From positions 1-64,000 of the forward strand of contig JAABRD010000023.1 of the NCBI GenBank assembly GCA_011391085.1: 64,000 bases of DNA, given 5' to 3'. Positions within the stretch are counted from its first letter, which is position 1. The number at the start of each line of letters is the position of its first letter. The notes below the pieces were generated by a model. The model was not told the DNA's origin. It ran no database searches and saw only the letters and a program-made list of their open reading frames with translations. Below, one piece after another: positions 40,035 to 50,440 of this stretch. The translations under genes and the position numbers were made by a program. The stretch is from Thiotrichaceae bacterium. GTDB lineage: Bacteria > Pseudomonadota > Gammaproteobacteria > Beggiatoales > Beggiatoaceae.

Positions 40035-40453
40035 CCCTGTACGTGCTTGATACTGACCAGGTTTCGTTTTCACAACGAAAGTATCCCATCGTGTTGCAAC
40101 ATTTGGCTAAAGTGGAATACCGTGCCTTAGCGGTCACCATTATCACGGCTGAAGAACAACTGAAAGGCCGTTTTAAACTGATTCAGCAAGCTTCCACCGG
40201 CCCCAAACTCATTCAAGCTTATACAGATTTACAGGCAACCATTGGTTACTTCAATTCTATCCGAGTGCTACCTTTTGACCAGGTTGCCAATGCGGGTTAC
40301 GAAACTTTACGTCAACAAAAAATCCGGATTGGCACTAACGACCTACGGATTGCCGCAATCGTGTTAACCGTCAACGGGGTGCTAGTCACTCGAAATGGGA
40401 AAGATTTTGCACAAGTGCCAAATTTGGAGTTAGTTGATTGGACCATTCCTTAA
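40031..40453 (+). CDS. VapC-type PIN-domain toxin (array cassette G)
   Basis: 140 residues. LYVLDTDQVSFSQRKYP (Asp), VTIITAEEQLKGR (Glu), IGTNDLRIAAIVLTVNGVLV (IGxNDLxIAA motif) and TRNGKDFAQVPNLELVDW (late motif) define a VapC/FitB-like PIN RNase. Confidence 0.92.
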   Translation: MTLYVLDTDQVSFSQRKYPIVLQHLAKVEYRALAVTIITAEEQLKGRFKLIQQASTGPKLIQAYTDLQATIGYFNSIRVLPFDQVANAGYETLRQQKIRIGTNDLRIAAIVLTVNGVLVTRNGKDFAQVPNLELVDWTIP

Positions 40454-40531
40454 CCAGTCAACTAGGTACTTATCAAGCCACCATCGCCAAATATCGGCGT
40501 GAACAGGTGCATCAGTTCAGTCAAACCAAAT
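40454..40531 (+). other. Possible gene remnant
   Basis: In frame directly after the PIN stop the sequence reads QLGTYQATIAKYRREQVHQF then SQTK and a stop at 40529-40531. No start codon. It may be a leftover C-terminus of another gene or chance. Confidence 0.2.
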
Positions 40532-40574
40532 AGGACGGTAATTTTGGGGTCCAAAACAAGTTTTGGCCTCCTCC

Positions 40575-43500
40575 TTAACGCACGCTGTTCAAACTTTCTC
40601 GACTTAATCCCTCCCATAGCTTTTCTAAACGTGCGATTGACACGGGCACCGCAGTTTTCAACTCTTGGGCAAATAACGATACTCGTAACTCCTCTAACAA
40701 CCAACGAAACTCTACCCATTCAGGCGTCAACGTCTCCAAAGTCGCCCGGCGCCGCCAATAGCCATTCCATAACGGTGCCAGTTGGGCTGTCTTCTTCGCA
40801 TCTTTTTGCGGGTCTTGATCTAATCGGTCTAACCGCAATTTGACTGCTTTCAGGTAACGGGGAAGATGTTTCAATTGTGCCAACGGAACGTCTTTGACGA
40901 AGCCATCATAGATGAGATGTTTGAGATGTTCTTTGACCTCCGGCAACGTCGTGGTGCGCGATGCAAATTTATGAAGTAGCGGGGTGAGAGTGTGATACTC
41001 TTCCAACACATTTTCCAAATGTGCAGCATATTCATTGGCTACCGTCATCAAACGTTGATTGCCACGGGCTAAACGTTGTTCAAATTCGATTTGTTTAGAA
41101 GGTAGCGGCGACTCTAAAAAGAGGACCTCAATGATAGCGGCCAACATGTCTTCCTTCAATTGTTCCGTATGACCTAGCTTGGCGTATTGTAACGACAAGC
41201 GCGGTTTAATCGGCATTTGTTTCAACAATTTTTTGGTAGGCAAGGCCAATAAAAATAATCGGCGTAATCCCCCACGTAATTGTTGTTGTGCTATCACCGG
41301 GTTATCTAACACTCGTAACGCCACATGAGTTTCCTGATCCACCAACGTGGGAAAACCTTGCACTGCAATGCCATTCAGTTTAAACGTCACTTGGGCTGGT
41401 AAGTCACCAAAATTCCAAGTGGTCAAATGGTCCTTCTCTAACACTTCGCGTCCCGGTTGTCCTTCCTTCCCCTTCGGCTTCTCCACTGGAGAAAATAGTT
41501 TAGACATTTCCCGCCGACATTCTTCACTGGCCTGGGCCCCCCATTGTTGTTGCAATTTAACCAAGTCCCGTCCCATCTCCACATATTGATTTTGCGTGTT
41601 GATTAACCGAAAATTCATCAGTAAGTGGGGAGGCAAAATCTCCACATTCCACACCGGTTCAGGCAGTGGTTTGCCTAGCCGACGTTGACAAAATAAAGTC
41701 AGGGCGTCATACAGTGACTCCTTGGTAGGTTCTAAAAAACTGCCTCCTTCGCGAAACGTTACGACCGGCTTTTTCAAGGTATCGTAGGCTTCTCTGGCCA
41801 CATCTGGAACTGGTACGAACGTCTTCCGTAGTGATTTGGGCAGACTGCGCAATAACTCCGTTATCTTCTCTTCTAAGAGACCTGGCACTAGCCATTCAAA
41901 TGACTGCGGAGACAGTTGATTTAACAACGCTAACGGAACGTCCACCGTCACGCCGTCCCGTTCATGGCCGGGTTCAAAATGGTAATTTAAGGAGAGTCCC
42001 ACACCGTTGATGAAAATATGGTCTGGAAACGCTTGGGCCGTGACATTTTCACCCGCGTGTTTCATTAACTCGTCCTTGCTTAATTTTAACCGGTGAGGCG
42101 CCTCACGTTCGATTTGTTTTAACCATTTTTCAAACGATTTACCACTGTAAATACCGTCGGGAATCCGGGCGTCATAAAAGGCAAAAATATGTTCATCATC
42201 CACTAAAATATCTTGACGCCGGGCTTTGTGTTCCATCGCTTCCACTTCACTGACCAATTCCCGATTATGTTTGAAAAATTCTGCCGTGCAATGATATTCG
42301 CCTTCTACCAAAGCATGACGAATGAAAATTTCTCTGGACAATTTGGGGTCGATAGGACCATAATTGATTCGACGTTTGGCCACAATAGTCAACCCATACA
42401 ACGTCACCTTTTCAAAGGCTGCCACTTGGGCACTGCTTTTTTCCCAATGGGGTTCAAAATAGTGATGTTGACACAAGTTCCCCGCTAGAGGTTCAATCCA
42501 ATCGGGGGAGATTTTGGCGACCCCGCGGGCATATAAACGTGAGGTTTCCACTAACTCGGCAGCCATTATCCACTTAGGCGTTTTCTTGAACAAGCCGGAT
42601 CCTGGGAAGATATTCAATTTGATATTCCGAGTTCCCAAATATTCCGTATCCGCCGGCGAGTAACTCGGTTTTTTACCCACTTCCGGTTTTTTCTCTTCAG
42701 TGGGTTCCACACCCGTTTTAAAAGCCAAGTTGCCTAACAAGCCGGTGAGTAAAGCGCGGTGAATTTGTTCATAAGTCGCTTCCAATTCATTCACTTGCCA
42801 ACCCATTTCGCGCACTAACGCATACACTTGATGATAAATGTCTTCCCATTCGTGCATTCGAATATAAGAGATAAAATGGTCGTGACACAGTTGTCGCAGC
42901 TTGTTTTTCGACAAATGTTGGGCGTGGTTTTGGAAGAATTGCCAAAGTTTCAGGAAACTTAAAAAATCCGATTGGTCATCTACAAACTGTTGATGGGCCG
43001 CATCCGCTGCTGGTTGCGCATCATAAGGACGTTCCCGTGGGTCTTGAATACTTAATGCGCTGGCAATGATTAGCACTTCTTTCAAACAACCCTCTTGATG
43101 GGCTGCTAAAATCATTCGTCCCAGCCGCGGGTCGATGGGCAATTTGGCGAGTTTATAACCCAGTTCCGTCAACTCTTTATTGGCATTGACTGCCCCTAAT
43201 TCGTTCAACAAGGTGAAACCATCGTTAATCATTTTGGCACTGGGTGGGTCAATGAAAGGGAACTCATAGACATCGCCCAACCGTAAGAATAACATTTGCA
43301 AAATGACGGTGGCCAAGGAGGCCCGGAGAATTTCAGGATCGGTATATTCAGGACGTAAGCTATAGTCTTCGCCCGAATACAGACGAATGCACAACCCAGG
43401 CGCCACCCGTCCACACCGTCCTTTGCGTTGATCGGCACTGGCCCGGGAAATCTTTTCAATGGGGAGACGTTGGATTTTATGTCGAATGCTATAACGGCTG

Positions 43501-44612
43501 ATACGCGCTAACCCAGGGTCAATCACTGCCTTGATTCTGGGCACGGTCAAGGAGGTTTCGGCCACATTGGTGGCCAACACCAGACGTCGTTGTGAAGTTG
43601 GTTGAAAGACGCGATTTTGTTCCTCTATCGAGAGACGCGAATAGAGAGGTAAAATTTCGATATGCGAATGCCGGTGCTTGCGCAATGCCTCTGCCGTTTC
43701 CCGGATCTCGCGTTCACCGGGTAAAAAAATCAAGGTATCAGCCAGTCGGTCATGCAAAGTCACTTCGTCCACCGCATCTAAAATACCTTGCATCATTTCC
43801 CGGTCTTCCTCTCCCTCCTCCCCCGCTAAGGGGCGATAGCGGAGTTCCACAGGATAAGTACGTCCCTCCACGGTAATGATGGGCGCATTCTCAAAATGGG
43901 CTGAGAAGCGTTGGGTATCAATGGTGGCGGAAGTGATAATCAGTTTTAAATCTGGACGTTTAGGTAATAATTGTTTGATATAGCCCAGTAGAAAATCGAT
44001 GTTGAGACTGCGTTCATGGGCTTCGTCAATCATCAAGGTGTCATACGCATCTAAGAAACGATCCCCTTGTGTTTCTGCCAAGAGGATACCGTCAGTCATA
44101 AACTTGATATACGTTTCACTACTCACTTTGTCACTGAAGCGAACTTTGTAACCCACCGTGTGTCCCAGGGGACTTTGCAATTCGTTGGAGACACGAGTCG
44201 CAATGGTACGTGCCGCAATGCGCCGGGGTTGGGTGCAACCAATCAGTCCTGCTACCCCGCGTCCTAACGTCAGACAAATTTTGGGCAATTGTGTCGTTTT
44301 GCCGGAACCAGTTTCACCTGCGACAATGATGACTTGATTGGTTGCCATGGCGGCGGCAATATCGGCCCGACGTTCACTGACTGGCAACTCGTCAGGAAAT
44401 TGCGGAATGGGCAAATTCGCGGCCCGGTACTGACGCCGTTTCAGCGATTTTTCAATATCCGTAGCCAACTGTTGATATTCTTGGTCATCCAGTGGTTGAC
44501 GCGCTTTCAGTTTCTCTTTAAACGCCCGCACCCGCTTTTCTAGGCGGTATTGGTCGCTACGCATGACTTCTTTACAAAGGTCGGAAAGGAGTTGTAAGTT
44601 TTTAAAATCCAT
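40575..44612 (-). CDS. hrpA: ATP-dependent RNA helicase HrpA
   Basis: 1345 residues, close to the family's usual 1300. DEAH-box motifs: GETGSGKTTQLPK (I, near 97), MIDEAHERSLNID (II, near 196), ITSATID (III), then ATNVAETSLTVP and QRKGRCGRVAPG (V/VI). The long C-terminal half includes the HA2, OB-fold and DUF3418-type domains typical of HrpA. In E. coli HrpA resolves stalled or collided ribosomes and processes fimbrial mRNA. No strong Shine-Dalgarno precedes the ATG. It stands alone and converges with the TA array. Confidence 0.96.
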   Translation of the reverse strand: MDFKNLQLLSDLCKEVMRSDQYRLEKRVRAFKEKLKARQPLDDQEYQQLATDIEKSLKRRQYRAANLPIPQFPDELPVSERRADIAAAMATNQVIIVAGETGSGKTTQLPKICLTLGRGVAGLIGCTQPRRIAARTIATRVSNELQSPLGHTVGYKVRFSDKVSSETYIKFMTDGILLAETQGDRFLDAYDTLMIDEAHERSLNIDFLLGYIKQLLPKRPDLKLIITSATIDTQRFSAHFENAPIITVEGRTYPVELRYRPLAGEEGEEDREMMQGILDAVDEVTLHDRLADTLIFLPGEREIRETAEALRKHRHSHIEILPLYSRLSIEEQNRVFQPTSQRRLVLATNVAETSLTVPRIKAVIDPGLARISRYSIRHKIQRLPIEKISRASADQRKGRCGRVAPGLCIRLYSGEDYSLRPEYTDPEILRASLATVILQMLFLRLGDVYEFPFIDPPSAKMINDGFTLLNELGAVNANKELTELGYKLAKLPIDPRLGRMILAAHQEGCLKEVLIIASALSIQDPRERPYDAQPAADAAHQQFVDDQSDFLSFLKLWQFFQNHAQHLSKNKLRQLCHDHFISYIRMHEWEDIYHQVYALVREMGWQVNELEATYEQIHRALLTGLLGNLAFKTGVEPTEEKKPEVGKKPSYSPADTEYLGTRNIKLNIFPGSGLFKKTPKWIMAAELVETSRLYARGVAKISPDWIEPLAGNLCQHHYFEPHWEKSSAQVAAFEKVTLYGLTIVAKRRINYGPIDPKLSREIFIRHALVEGEYHCTAEFFKHNRELVSEVEAMEHKARRQDILVDDEHIFAFYDARIPDGIYSGKSFEKWLKQIEREAPHRLKLSKDELMKHAGENVTAQAFPDHIFINGVGLSLNYHFEPGHERDGVTVDVPLALLNQLSPQSFEWLVPGLLEEKITELLRSLPKSLRKTFVPVPDVAREAYDTLKKPVVTFREGGSFLEPTKESLYDALTLFCQRRLGKPLPEPVWNVEILPPHLLMNFRLINTQNQYVEMGRDLVKLQQQWGAQASEECRREMSKLFSPVEKPKGKEGQPGREVLEKDHLTTWNFGDLPAQVTFKLNGIAVQGFPTLVDQETHVALRVLDNPVIAQQQLRGGLRRLFLLALPTKKLLKQMPIKPRLSLQYAKLGHTEQLKEDMLAAIIEVLFLESPLPSKQIEFEQRLARGNQRLMTVANEYAAHLENVLEEYHTLTPLLHKFASRTTTLPEVKEHLKHLIYDGFVKDVPLAQLKHLPRYLKAVKLRLDRLDQDPQKDAKKTAQLAPLWNGYWRRRATLETLTPEWVEFRWLLEELRVSLFAQELKTAVPVSIARLEKLWEGLSRESLNSVR

Positions 44613-44691
44613 GTGATTGAATGGTAATGAGGGATGAATATGTTTTAAGGAGATTATAATCTAGGATGGTTTTCTAGTCAACTGCTTTCGC

Positions 44692-44735
44692 CGGCGGAGT
44701 GAAGACTAAAGCCTCTGGAGTGGAGGCTTTCGCCG
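44692..44735. repeat. Degenerate GCTTTCGCCGG palindrome
   Basis: GCCGGCGGAGTGAAGACTAA and AGTGGAGGCTTTCGCCGC relate to the CTAGAGGCTTTAGCCGG family. Confidence 0.4.
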
Positions 44736-44768
44736 CAATGCCATTAAGTTAAGGAATCTCCAACTAAT

Positions 44769-44842
44769 GTAGGGTGGATTAAGCGTTAGCGTATCCACCA
44801 GTGTCGGTGACGGTGGATACGCTAACGCTTAATCGACCCTAC
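44769..44842. repeat. Palindromic repeat (GTAGGGTGGATTAAGCG type), complete
   Basis: GTAGGGTGGATTAAGCGTTA is mirrored by TAACGCTTAATCGACCCTAC over 74 bp. Its right arm contains the stop codon and last codons of the restriction-modification gene. Confidence 0.85.
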
Positions 44843-47800
44843 TTCAAGCACCGCAATCTCCACCTCAGTCAACTCATACAACTGATAAACCAGTTCATCA
44901 ATCTGTCTCTCCCACTCGCTAGTCTCCACGCCACGGGCTTTCGCTGCCAGGATTTTATCAACCAGCGTGATAAACGGCTGTTGTTCGGTTTTGGGAATTT
45001 GGGGAATGGGAATTTGTTCCACAAATTGTTTAATCCAACGAAACGCACCCTTTCCAAGGGCCGTAGCGATGTTGCTAAAATAACCATAGATAACCTTTGA
45101 ATTAAGCAGGCAGAATAGGTACTTACTAGCATTTGGGATAAAATAACCAGTTTGATTTATCAATATGTTTGTATCATCCCATGCAAAACAACTTCCATCT
45201 GTCATTTCCGCCCAAACTACCTTCTCACTTTCAAATTCTTGCAAATAGGCACAATTTCGCAAATTATAGGGCGTTACACCTTTATCAAGTCGCTTCTCCA
45301 ATTGTGGATAATACCTGTCCAAATGTGTCTTGATGGCAGGATAGTCGTCAATGTTAACTGGTGGATTGTTATGCGAATGAATTAACCACAATCCCGCCCA
45401 CTGATACCCATACCGCTTAATATCCCGCCCCCGCAAAATCGGTTTCAGAATGTCGGCACTGCGCGGGTCTTGTTTGCAAAGCTGTTCCTGGGTTGCCGTG
45501 TCAATGATAAACGCTTCGTTGAAACCAGTTAAAATGCCACGATAGATTTTCACTTCCCAGTCTTTCAAAGGTACTCCACGCGCTTCAATTTTGGTCTTCA
45601 AGGCTTGCACTTGAGTGCCACCCAAATTGAAGCACTGCTTGTTCAAACTAGCTTGTGGCATGAACCTTAAAGGCGTTTCAATTCCAGGTAACTCATTGCC
45701 AACTCGCAACGTGTGTGCCGCTACCGCAGGCCCCTTGGTAAATAACAAAATATTGGTGTCCACGGTGGCCTCGAACACTTGCTTACCTTTGAAGTCAATC
45801 AATTGCAATAAAGACGTTTCGGTCAAGAGAAAGTTCCGCAACTGCTGGCCATAAGCGGTTCGCATCCATTTATTGGACGTGATAAACGCCAACATTCCAC
45901 CTGTTTTCAACCAATTAAAGGAGGCTTCATAGAAATAAGTATATAAATCGGCAGTGCCGGTATAAACGCGATAAGAGTTTAACTCGGCTTTCAGATGTTT
46001 AATCGCTTCCTGACGCACATACGGTGGATTCCCCAATACCAGGTCAAATCCCTCCTTCACTCCAAACATCCACACCGGGTCAAACCAGGTACAACTGTCA
46101 TCTTCAAACGGTTTCCAAGTCGCTAATTGCGACACTTCCGAATCCTTCCCCACCCATTGCAACACTTTGTCTAACAATGATTTTTGCACTTCCTGAAATT
46201 GCTTCTGTAATGCCATTTTGCCCCCGCCCTGACTATTCAAATAGTCACCGCGCAAGTGCCCCAATAAAGTCACTTCGTTGCGCACTTGTGGTTCATACAA
46301 TTGCCAGTCCAACTCCGAAATTCCTAGCAAGGTATTGGCACACACAAACTTAAATGCCAAATTGGGCAATGGTAAAATGCCGCGATTTTCTTCGGAATCA
46401 ACGATATTTTCCTCCACCATCAAGGACAGAAAACCACGCAAGCGACTGAGTTCCACGGCAATGGGTTGAATATCCACCCCATAAATACATTCCCGCAAGA
46501 TACCCAATTTGCGCGTGTAATCCCATAATGCTGGTTCCCCTTGCAACTTCTTTTGCATCAACTGGCGGGCGGTTCGATCTGGAATATTTTCCAAGAGATT
46601 GATTAACCATTGCTGACAATCCGGATCCACTCGTTGTAATAGCAACCTCACTTTTTGCAAAATTCCTATCGGAAACGCGCCCGACCCACACGCCGGGTCA
46701 AGAATTTTCAAGTGTTCCAAGGCTGATAAAATCGCTTGTTTCTCCTCCAGAGATAACGTCACTTCGCTAGTTTGATATGATAGCAACGAGTCCAACTTCT
46801 CCAAATTCATTTGGGTTTGACCATGCAGAAAATATTTCAGACTTTCCGTCACCATGTAATCCACAATCTCCCGTGGCGTGTAATAACTTCCCGTCGCCTT
46901 CCGCGCCGTCTCCCCCGTGTCGGGGTTGATTTCGGCTAATAAATTCTCAAAAATCTGACCTAACATTTCGGGGTCGATAGCCACTTGCACGTCAATGGGC
47001 GTATTCTCCTCAATGGTAAAATGGTACCGTTCGAAACAGGTTAACAATTCCGTCAGCCACTCATCTGGAACGATGACCGTATTGGGGGTGCCACTGCTAT
47101 CATCAAAATCATACATACGCGGTTCAAACAAGCCCCCATTGAGGAACGGAATCGCGGCCCAGTCACCGGTTTGAAAAGGAGGTTGACGGTCGGCTTGAGG
47201 TTTATTCAAGGTCTCAAAAAATAACGGTTCCAACACGGCATGATAAAAATCGAGGTTTCTTGGAGTCGTCACTGAGGCTACTGACAAAATCGCTTCTGGT
47301 ACTAACGATAATCCAGAGGTCGACGTCTTCTTCTGTAAAAACCAGCAAAACAACAAGCGTCCTAACAGACGCACGGCAAATTCTTTGCGTATCTTCTCGT
47401 TGGTAACACTGGGCAATTTCAACCGCCCCGTTTCTTTCACCACCTTCTTTCCAGTCCCCCGTTCGCCTCCCACTAACCGCGTAAATAGCACCGCCAACTC
47501 TTGATAAAACTGCTTATTTAACAGACGAGTGTCTAACACCTGTTGCCAGGCTTCATGTAAGGCCACGAAGTTATCAATCTGATGGTCTTCCTGTAATCGT
47601 TGATAAGATAAATTGGCTAACATATCCAAATGGGCCCGATGTGGATGGTTAACCGAAATATCTTTAATCAACGTTACCTTTTCCAACACATCACGAGTTT
47701 CATCACGTTGATGCAAACGACGGTTGATAATGGATAAAGTGAGAAACTCTCCATAAGTGAATATCACCATCACGGGTTGTTTGGCAAAGCGATTCAGGTC

Positions 47801-48121
47801 GCGAGTCATTTTTGCCAGCGCGGTGCGGGAGTAATGTGACTGTTTCAACTCAATGGCAAAAAACAGGTAAGATTCCATAATGGTGTTATCAACTTGTTTT
47901 GAACCTGTGGAATCGGCAAAGAAGTCTTCCCAGGTGAGTTGAAACAACAGTTGTGGTACCGTCGCAAATTCGTCGGTTTGGATAGGAAACAGTTCGCGAA
48001 ACTCGGCCAGGTCGGCGAAGTTAAGACCGGTGCGGTTACTGTGATAACCTAACGCTTGGAGGAGTCCAAGACAGGTTTTGGACTCCAGTGTGGATTTGAT
48101 GCGTTCTTTAATGTCGTTCAT
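44822..48121 (-). CDS. Eco57I-like type II restriction-modification enzyme
   Basis: 1099 residues. N-terminal nuclease-like region (QLTWEDFFADSTGSK; AIELKQSHYSRTALAKMTRD). Adenine-N6 methyltransferase: motif I LKILDPACGSGAFPIG near 477 and motif IV NPPYVRQEAIK near 695; SYYTPREIVDYM precedes motif I. The C-terminal 300 residues form a TaqI-like target-recognition domain. The order fits single-chain type IIG/Eco57I enzymes that both methylate and cut. Residues 12-22 (LESKTCLGLLQ) are encoded by a GGAGTCCAA palindrome lying in frame, and the end (VGSIKR) by another repeat. A mobile element abuts the start. No separate specificity gene is near. Confidence 0.88.
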   Translation of the reverse strand: MNDIKERIKSTLESKTCLGLLQALGYHSNRTGLNFADLAEFRELFPIQTDEFATVPQLLFQLTWEDFFADSTGSKQVDNTIMESYLFFAIELKQSHYSRTALAKMTRDLNRFAKQPVMVIFTYGEFLTLSIINRRLHQRDETRDVLEKVTLIKDISVNHPHRAHLDMLANLSYQRLQEDHQIDNFVALHEAWQQVLDTRLLNKQFYQELAVLFTRLVGGERGTGKKVVKETGRLKLPSVTNEKIRKEFAVRLLGRLLFCWFLQKKTSTSGLSLVPEAILSVASVTTPRNLDFYHAVLEPLFFETLNKPQADRQPPFQTGDWAAIPFLNGGLFEPRMYDFDDSSGTPNTVIVPDEWLTELLTCFERYHFTIEENTPIDVQVAIDPEMLGQIFENLLAEINPDTGETARKATGSYYTPREIVDYMVTESLKYFLHGQTQMNLEKLDSLLSYQTSEVTLSLEEKQAILSALEHLKILDPACGSGAFPIGILQKVRLLLQRVDPDCQQWLINLLENIPDRTARQLMQKKLQGEPALWDYTRKLGILRECIYGVDIQPIAVELSRLRGFLSLMVEENIVDSEENRGILPLPNLAFKFVCANTLLGISELDWQLYEPQVRNEVTLLGHLRGDYLNSQGGGKMALQKQFQEVQKSLLDKVLQWVGKDSEVSQLATWKPFEDDSCTWFDPVWMFGVKEGFDLVLGNPPYVRQEAIKHLKAELNSYRVYTGTADLYTYFYEASFNWLKTGGMLAFITSNKWMRTAYGQQLRNFLLTETSLLQLIDFKGKQVFEATVDTNILLFTKGPAVAAHTLRVGNELPGIETPLRFMPQASLNKQCFNLGGTQVQALKTKIEARGVPLKDWEVKIYRGILTGFNEAFIIDTATQEQLCKQDPRSADILKPILRGRDIKRYGYQWAGLWLIHSHNNPPVNIDDYPAIKTHLDRYYPQLEKRLDKGVTPYNLRNCAYLQEFESEKVVWAEMTDGSCFAWDDTNILINQTGYFIPNASKYLFCLLNSKVIYGYFSNIATALGKGAFRWIKQFVEQIPIPQIPKTEQQPFITLVDKILAAKARGVETSEWERQIDELVYQLYELTEVEIAVLEVGSIKR
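48061..48086. repeat. GGAGTCC palindrome inside the restriction-modification gene
   Basis: GGAGTCCAAGACAGGTTTTG then GACTCC, same family as the first stem of the TA-array repeat, translated in frame near the protein N-terminus. Confidence 0.8.
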
Positions 48122-48129
48122 AAAAATAT

Positions 48130-48307
48130 AAGTACCGAAGCAGAAATTTTACCGTATTTTCAATCGTCGCCCTCACCCCCGGCCCCTCTCCCTCCGGGCG
48201 TGGGGAGACAGGCAACACCAGTGGTTTTCTCCCCACGCCCGTAGGGAGAGGGGCCGGGGGTGAGGGTAAGGGCGTCATTATACCAGAAAATTTCTGCTTC
48301 ACTACTT
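48130..48307. mobile_element. AAGTACCGAAG-family element with large GC-rich core
   Basis: 178 bp bounded by AAGTACCGAAGCAGAAATT and AATTTCTGCTTCACTACTT. Its core, including GACAGGCAAC and GTGGTTTTCTCCCC, is nearly the same as that of the GGTAGTGATG element at 2153-2315. Confidence 0.8.
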
Positions 48308-48320
48308 ATCATTCTCAAAT

Positions 48321-48373
48321 CCAGGAGTCCAAAGCGCAGTTTTGTCAGACCAAGCGATACTTTGGATTCCTGG
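48321..48373. repeat. Palindromic repeat (CCAGGAGTCCAAAGCG type)
   Basis: CCAGGAGTCCAAAGCGCAG against ACTTTGGATTCCTGG with an enlarged loop. Confidence 0.6.
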
Positions 48374-48381
48374 ACACGTAG

Positions 48382-50406
48382 CTATACTTTGAACCCCTGA
48401 GGGGCAAAAAAATCCTGAAACTCATTTTCTGGTTTTGAGTCTGATTTTGAGACAGAGGCAATCTGTTGATGAATCATATCTAATAACTCCTCTCGCCCAC
48501 ACGCCTCCTTTTGAAAAATCGTTTCCACATAACCATGCAATCGTAACTGGTCTTGCACACTGAGATTGGTCGCGGTCAACACCACGACGGGAATCGATTG
48601 CCATTTGGGATTTTGGCGCAACCGGGCAACAAATTCAAAACCGTCCATTTCCGGCATGAGTAAGTCGAGTAGAATCAAAACTGGTTTCTTATCCTCCAAA
48701 TGTTCTAAAGCGACTTTGCCATTTTCTGCTTTGAACACGCGCCACCCTTGGTCCTTCAAGCGAGTGGCCATGATTTCGCGACTCATGAGGTCGTCTTCCA
48801 CCAGCATAATTAAATCTTGTGAATCGTGGCCGATGTGATATTTTTTTAAAATAGTAGCCAGTTGGTCACGACCAACAGGTTTGACGAGATAATCGGTAGC
48901 ACCCAATGCGTAACCTTTGTGGCGTTCCTCTTCCACAGAGGTCATAATGATGGGAATATCAGATAACAAAGGATCACTTTTTAGGGTGGACAACACCCAC
49001 CAACCGTCTAAACCAGGCATTTTGACATCCAAGAGAATCGCATCTGGGCGAAGTTTGTTCGCCAAGCGAAGTCCTTCTTCACCAGAACTAGCTGTGGCTA
49101 CGGAATAACCCAGTTTGCTGAGATAGGCTTTCAGCAACTCACGTACTAATTTGTCATCATCAATGACGAGGATGATACCATGTTCCTCTAACACGTTATC
49201 AGGTGGTGAAACCATTTCCCCAGTGGCTACTACAGGATGTTGAACCACGGCTGGTAGTTGAATGGTAAAGGTACTCCCTTCGCCAAATTCGCTGACGACG
49301 TTGATGATACCATTCATCATTTCCACGAATTGCTTAGTTATCGTCAACCCCAAACCGGTCCCGCCAAACCGTCGAGTCGTCGAAGCATCCACCTGAGTGA
49401 ACGGTTGAAAGAGTTTCTTTTGTTGTTCCGGTGTCATGCCAATGCCATCATCACAGACGTTGAAAAATAGCCACTCTTGGTCATTTTCAGGATCCCGGCA
49501 AACTTCCAAACGAATGGTACCGCGTTCGGTAAATTTCGAGGCGTTGCTTAACAAGTTGACCAGGATTTGACGAGTTTTCGTCAAGTCGGCGTGCATTTTT
49601 CCGAGTGAGTTGACAATTTGCACCTCCAACTTATTTTGTTTCTTCTCTGCCAACGGTTGAATCGTGGTCACAATGTCGTTAATCAACATTTCGATGTCAA
49701 ACGTTTCGAGATAAAGTTCCATTTTACCCGATTCAATTTTGGATAAATCCAACACATCGTTGATGAGTCCCAACAAATGTTTGCCGGCGGCCTGAATTTT
49801 TTGCAAATCAGTGGAGGTACGTTCATCTTGAGAGTCTTGGGCATCCTCGATTAAGATTTCGCTGTAACCGATGATCGCATTTAAGGGGGTCCGCAGTTCA
49901 TGACTCATGTTGGCCAAAAATTGACTCTTGGCGCGATTCGCAGATTCTGCTTGTTCTTTAGCTTTGTGTAACTCAACCGCATATTCATCCAACCGTTTGA
50001 CTTCCTTTTCTAACTTTTCCCCTAAATGATAGAGTTCCAGATGAGTGCGTACCCGGGCTAACAATTCCTCCTCTTGAAACGGTTTGTGAACATAGTCAAC
50101 TCCCCCAGCCTTAAAGGCACGAATCTTGTCTTCAGGGTTATTGAGACCGGAGAGGAAGAGAACAGGAATTTTCATTAACTTAGGTTCTTGCTTGAGACGT
50201 CGACATGTTTCATAACCATCCCACCCTGGCATTGCCACGTCCAATAAAATTAAGTCGGGAGGTTCCTCGTTGGCCATAGCTAAGGCTTTCTCACCGGTTT
50301 TCGCTAAATAGACTCGATACCCATCTTGTTGTAAGATGGAGTTTAACAATGCCAAATTGGTTAAGGTATCGTCAACCACCAAAATGAGGGGGGAAGTGGA
50401 ATTCAT
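48382..50406 (-). CDS. Hybrid histidine kinase, REC-HisKA-HATPase-REC-REC
   Basis: 674 residues, cytoplasmic. REC1 with [13 protein letters not shown] (Asp56); coiled-coil linker; HisKA with [20 protein letters not shown] (His near 168); HATPase with [15 protein letters not shown] and [12 protein letters not shown]2 with [13 protein letters not shown] (Asp near 458); REC3 with [13 protein letters not shown] (Asp near 581). No sensor domain, so input probably comes through REC1. GAGG is nine bases before the ATG. The LRR and TPR genes upstream on the same strand may be co-transcribed. Confidence 0.95.
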   Translation of the reverse strand: MNSTSPLILVVDDTLTNLALLNSILQQDGYRVYLAKTGEKALAMANEEPPDLILLDVAMPGWDGYETCRRLKQEPKLMKIPVLFLSGLNNPEDKIRAFKAGGVDYVHKPFQEEELLARVRTHLELYHLGEKLEKEVKRLDEYAVELHKAKEQAESANRAKSQFLANMSHELRTPLNAIIGYSEILIEDAQDSQDERTSTDLQKIQAAGKHLLGLINDVLDLSKIESGKMELYLETFDIEMLINDIVTTIQPLAEKKQNKLEVQIVNSLGKMHADLTKTRQILVNLLSNASKFTERGTIRLEVCRDPENDQEWLFFNVCDDGIGMTPEQQKKLFQPFTQVDASTTRRFGGTGLGLTITKQFVEMMNGIINVVSEFGEGSTFTIQLPAVVQHPVVATGEMVSPPDNVLEEHGIILVIDDDKLVRELLKAYLSKLGYSVATASSGEEGLRLANKLRPDAILLDVKMPGLDGWWVLSTLKSDPLLSDIPIIMTSVEEERHKGYALGATDYLVKPVGRDQLATILKKYHIGHDSQDLIMLVEDDLMSREIMATRLKDQGWRVFKAENGKVALEHLEDKKPVLILLDLLMPEMDGFEFVARLRQNPKWQSIPVVVLTATNLSVQDQLRLHGYVETIFQKEACGREELLDMIHQQIASVSKSDSKPENEFQDFFAPQGFKV

Positions 50407-50440
50407 TAGTTGTTACCTCTTTGTAAGCAATAGTTAGTTC

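Noticed and set aside
36241-40453. Regulatory role of TTGACA boxes as proven promoters
   Set aside because: The -10 match is poor, so I report them only as possible promoters.
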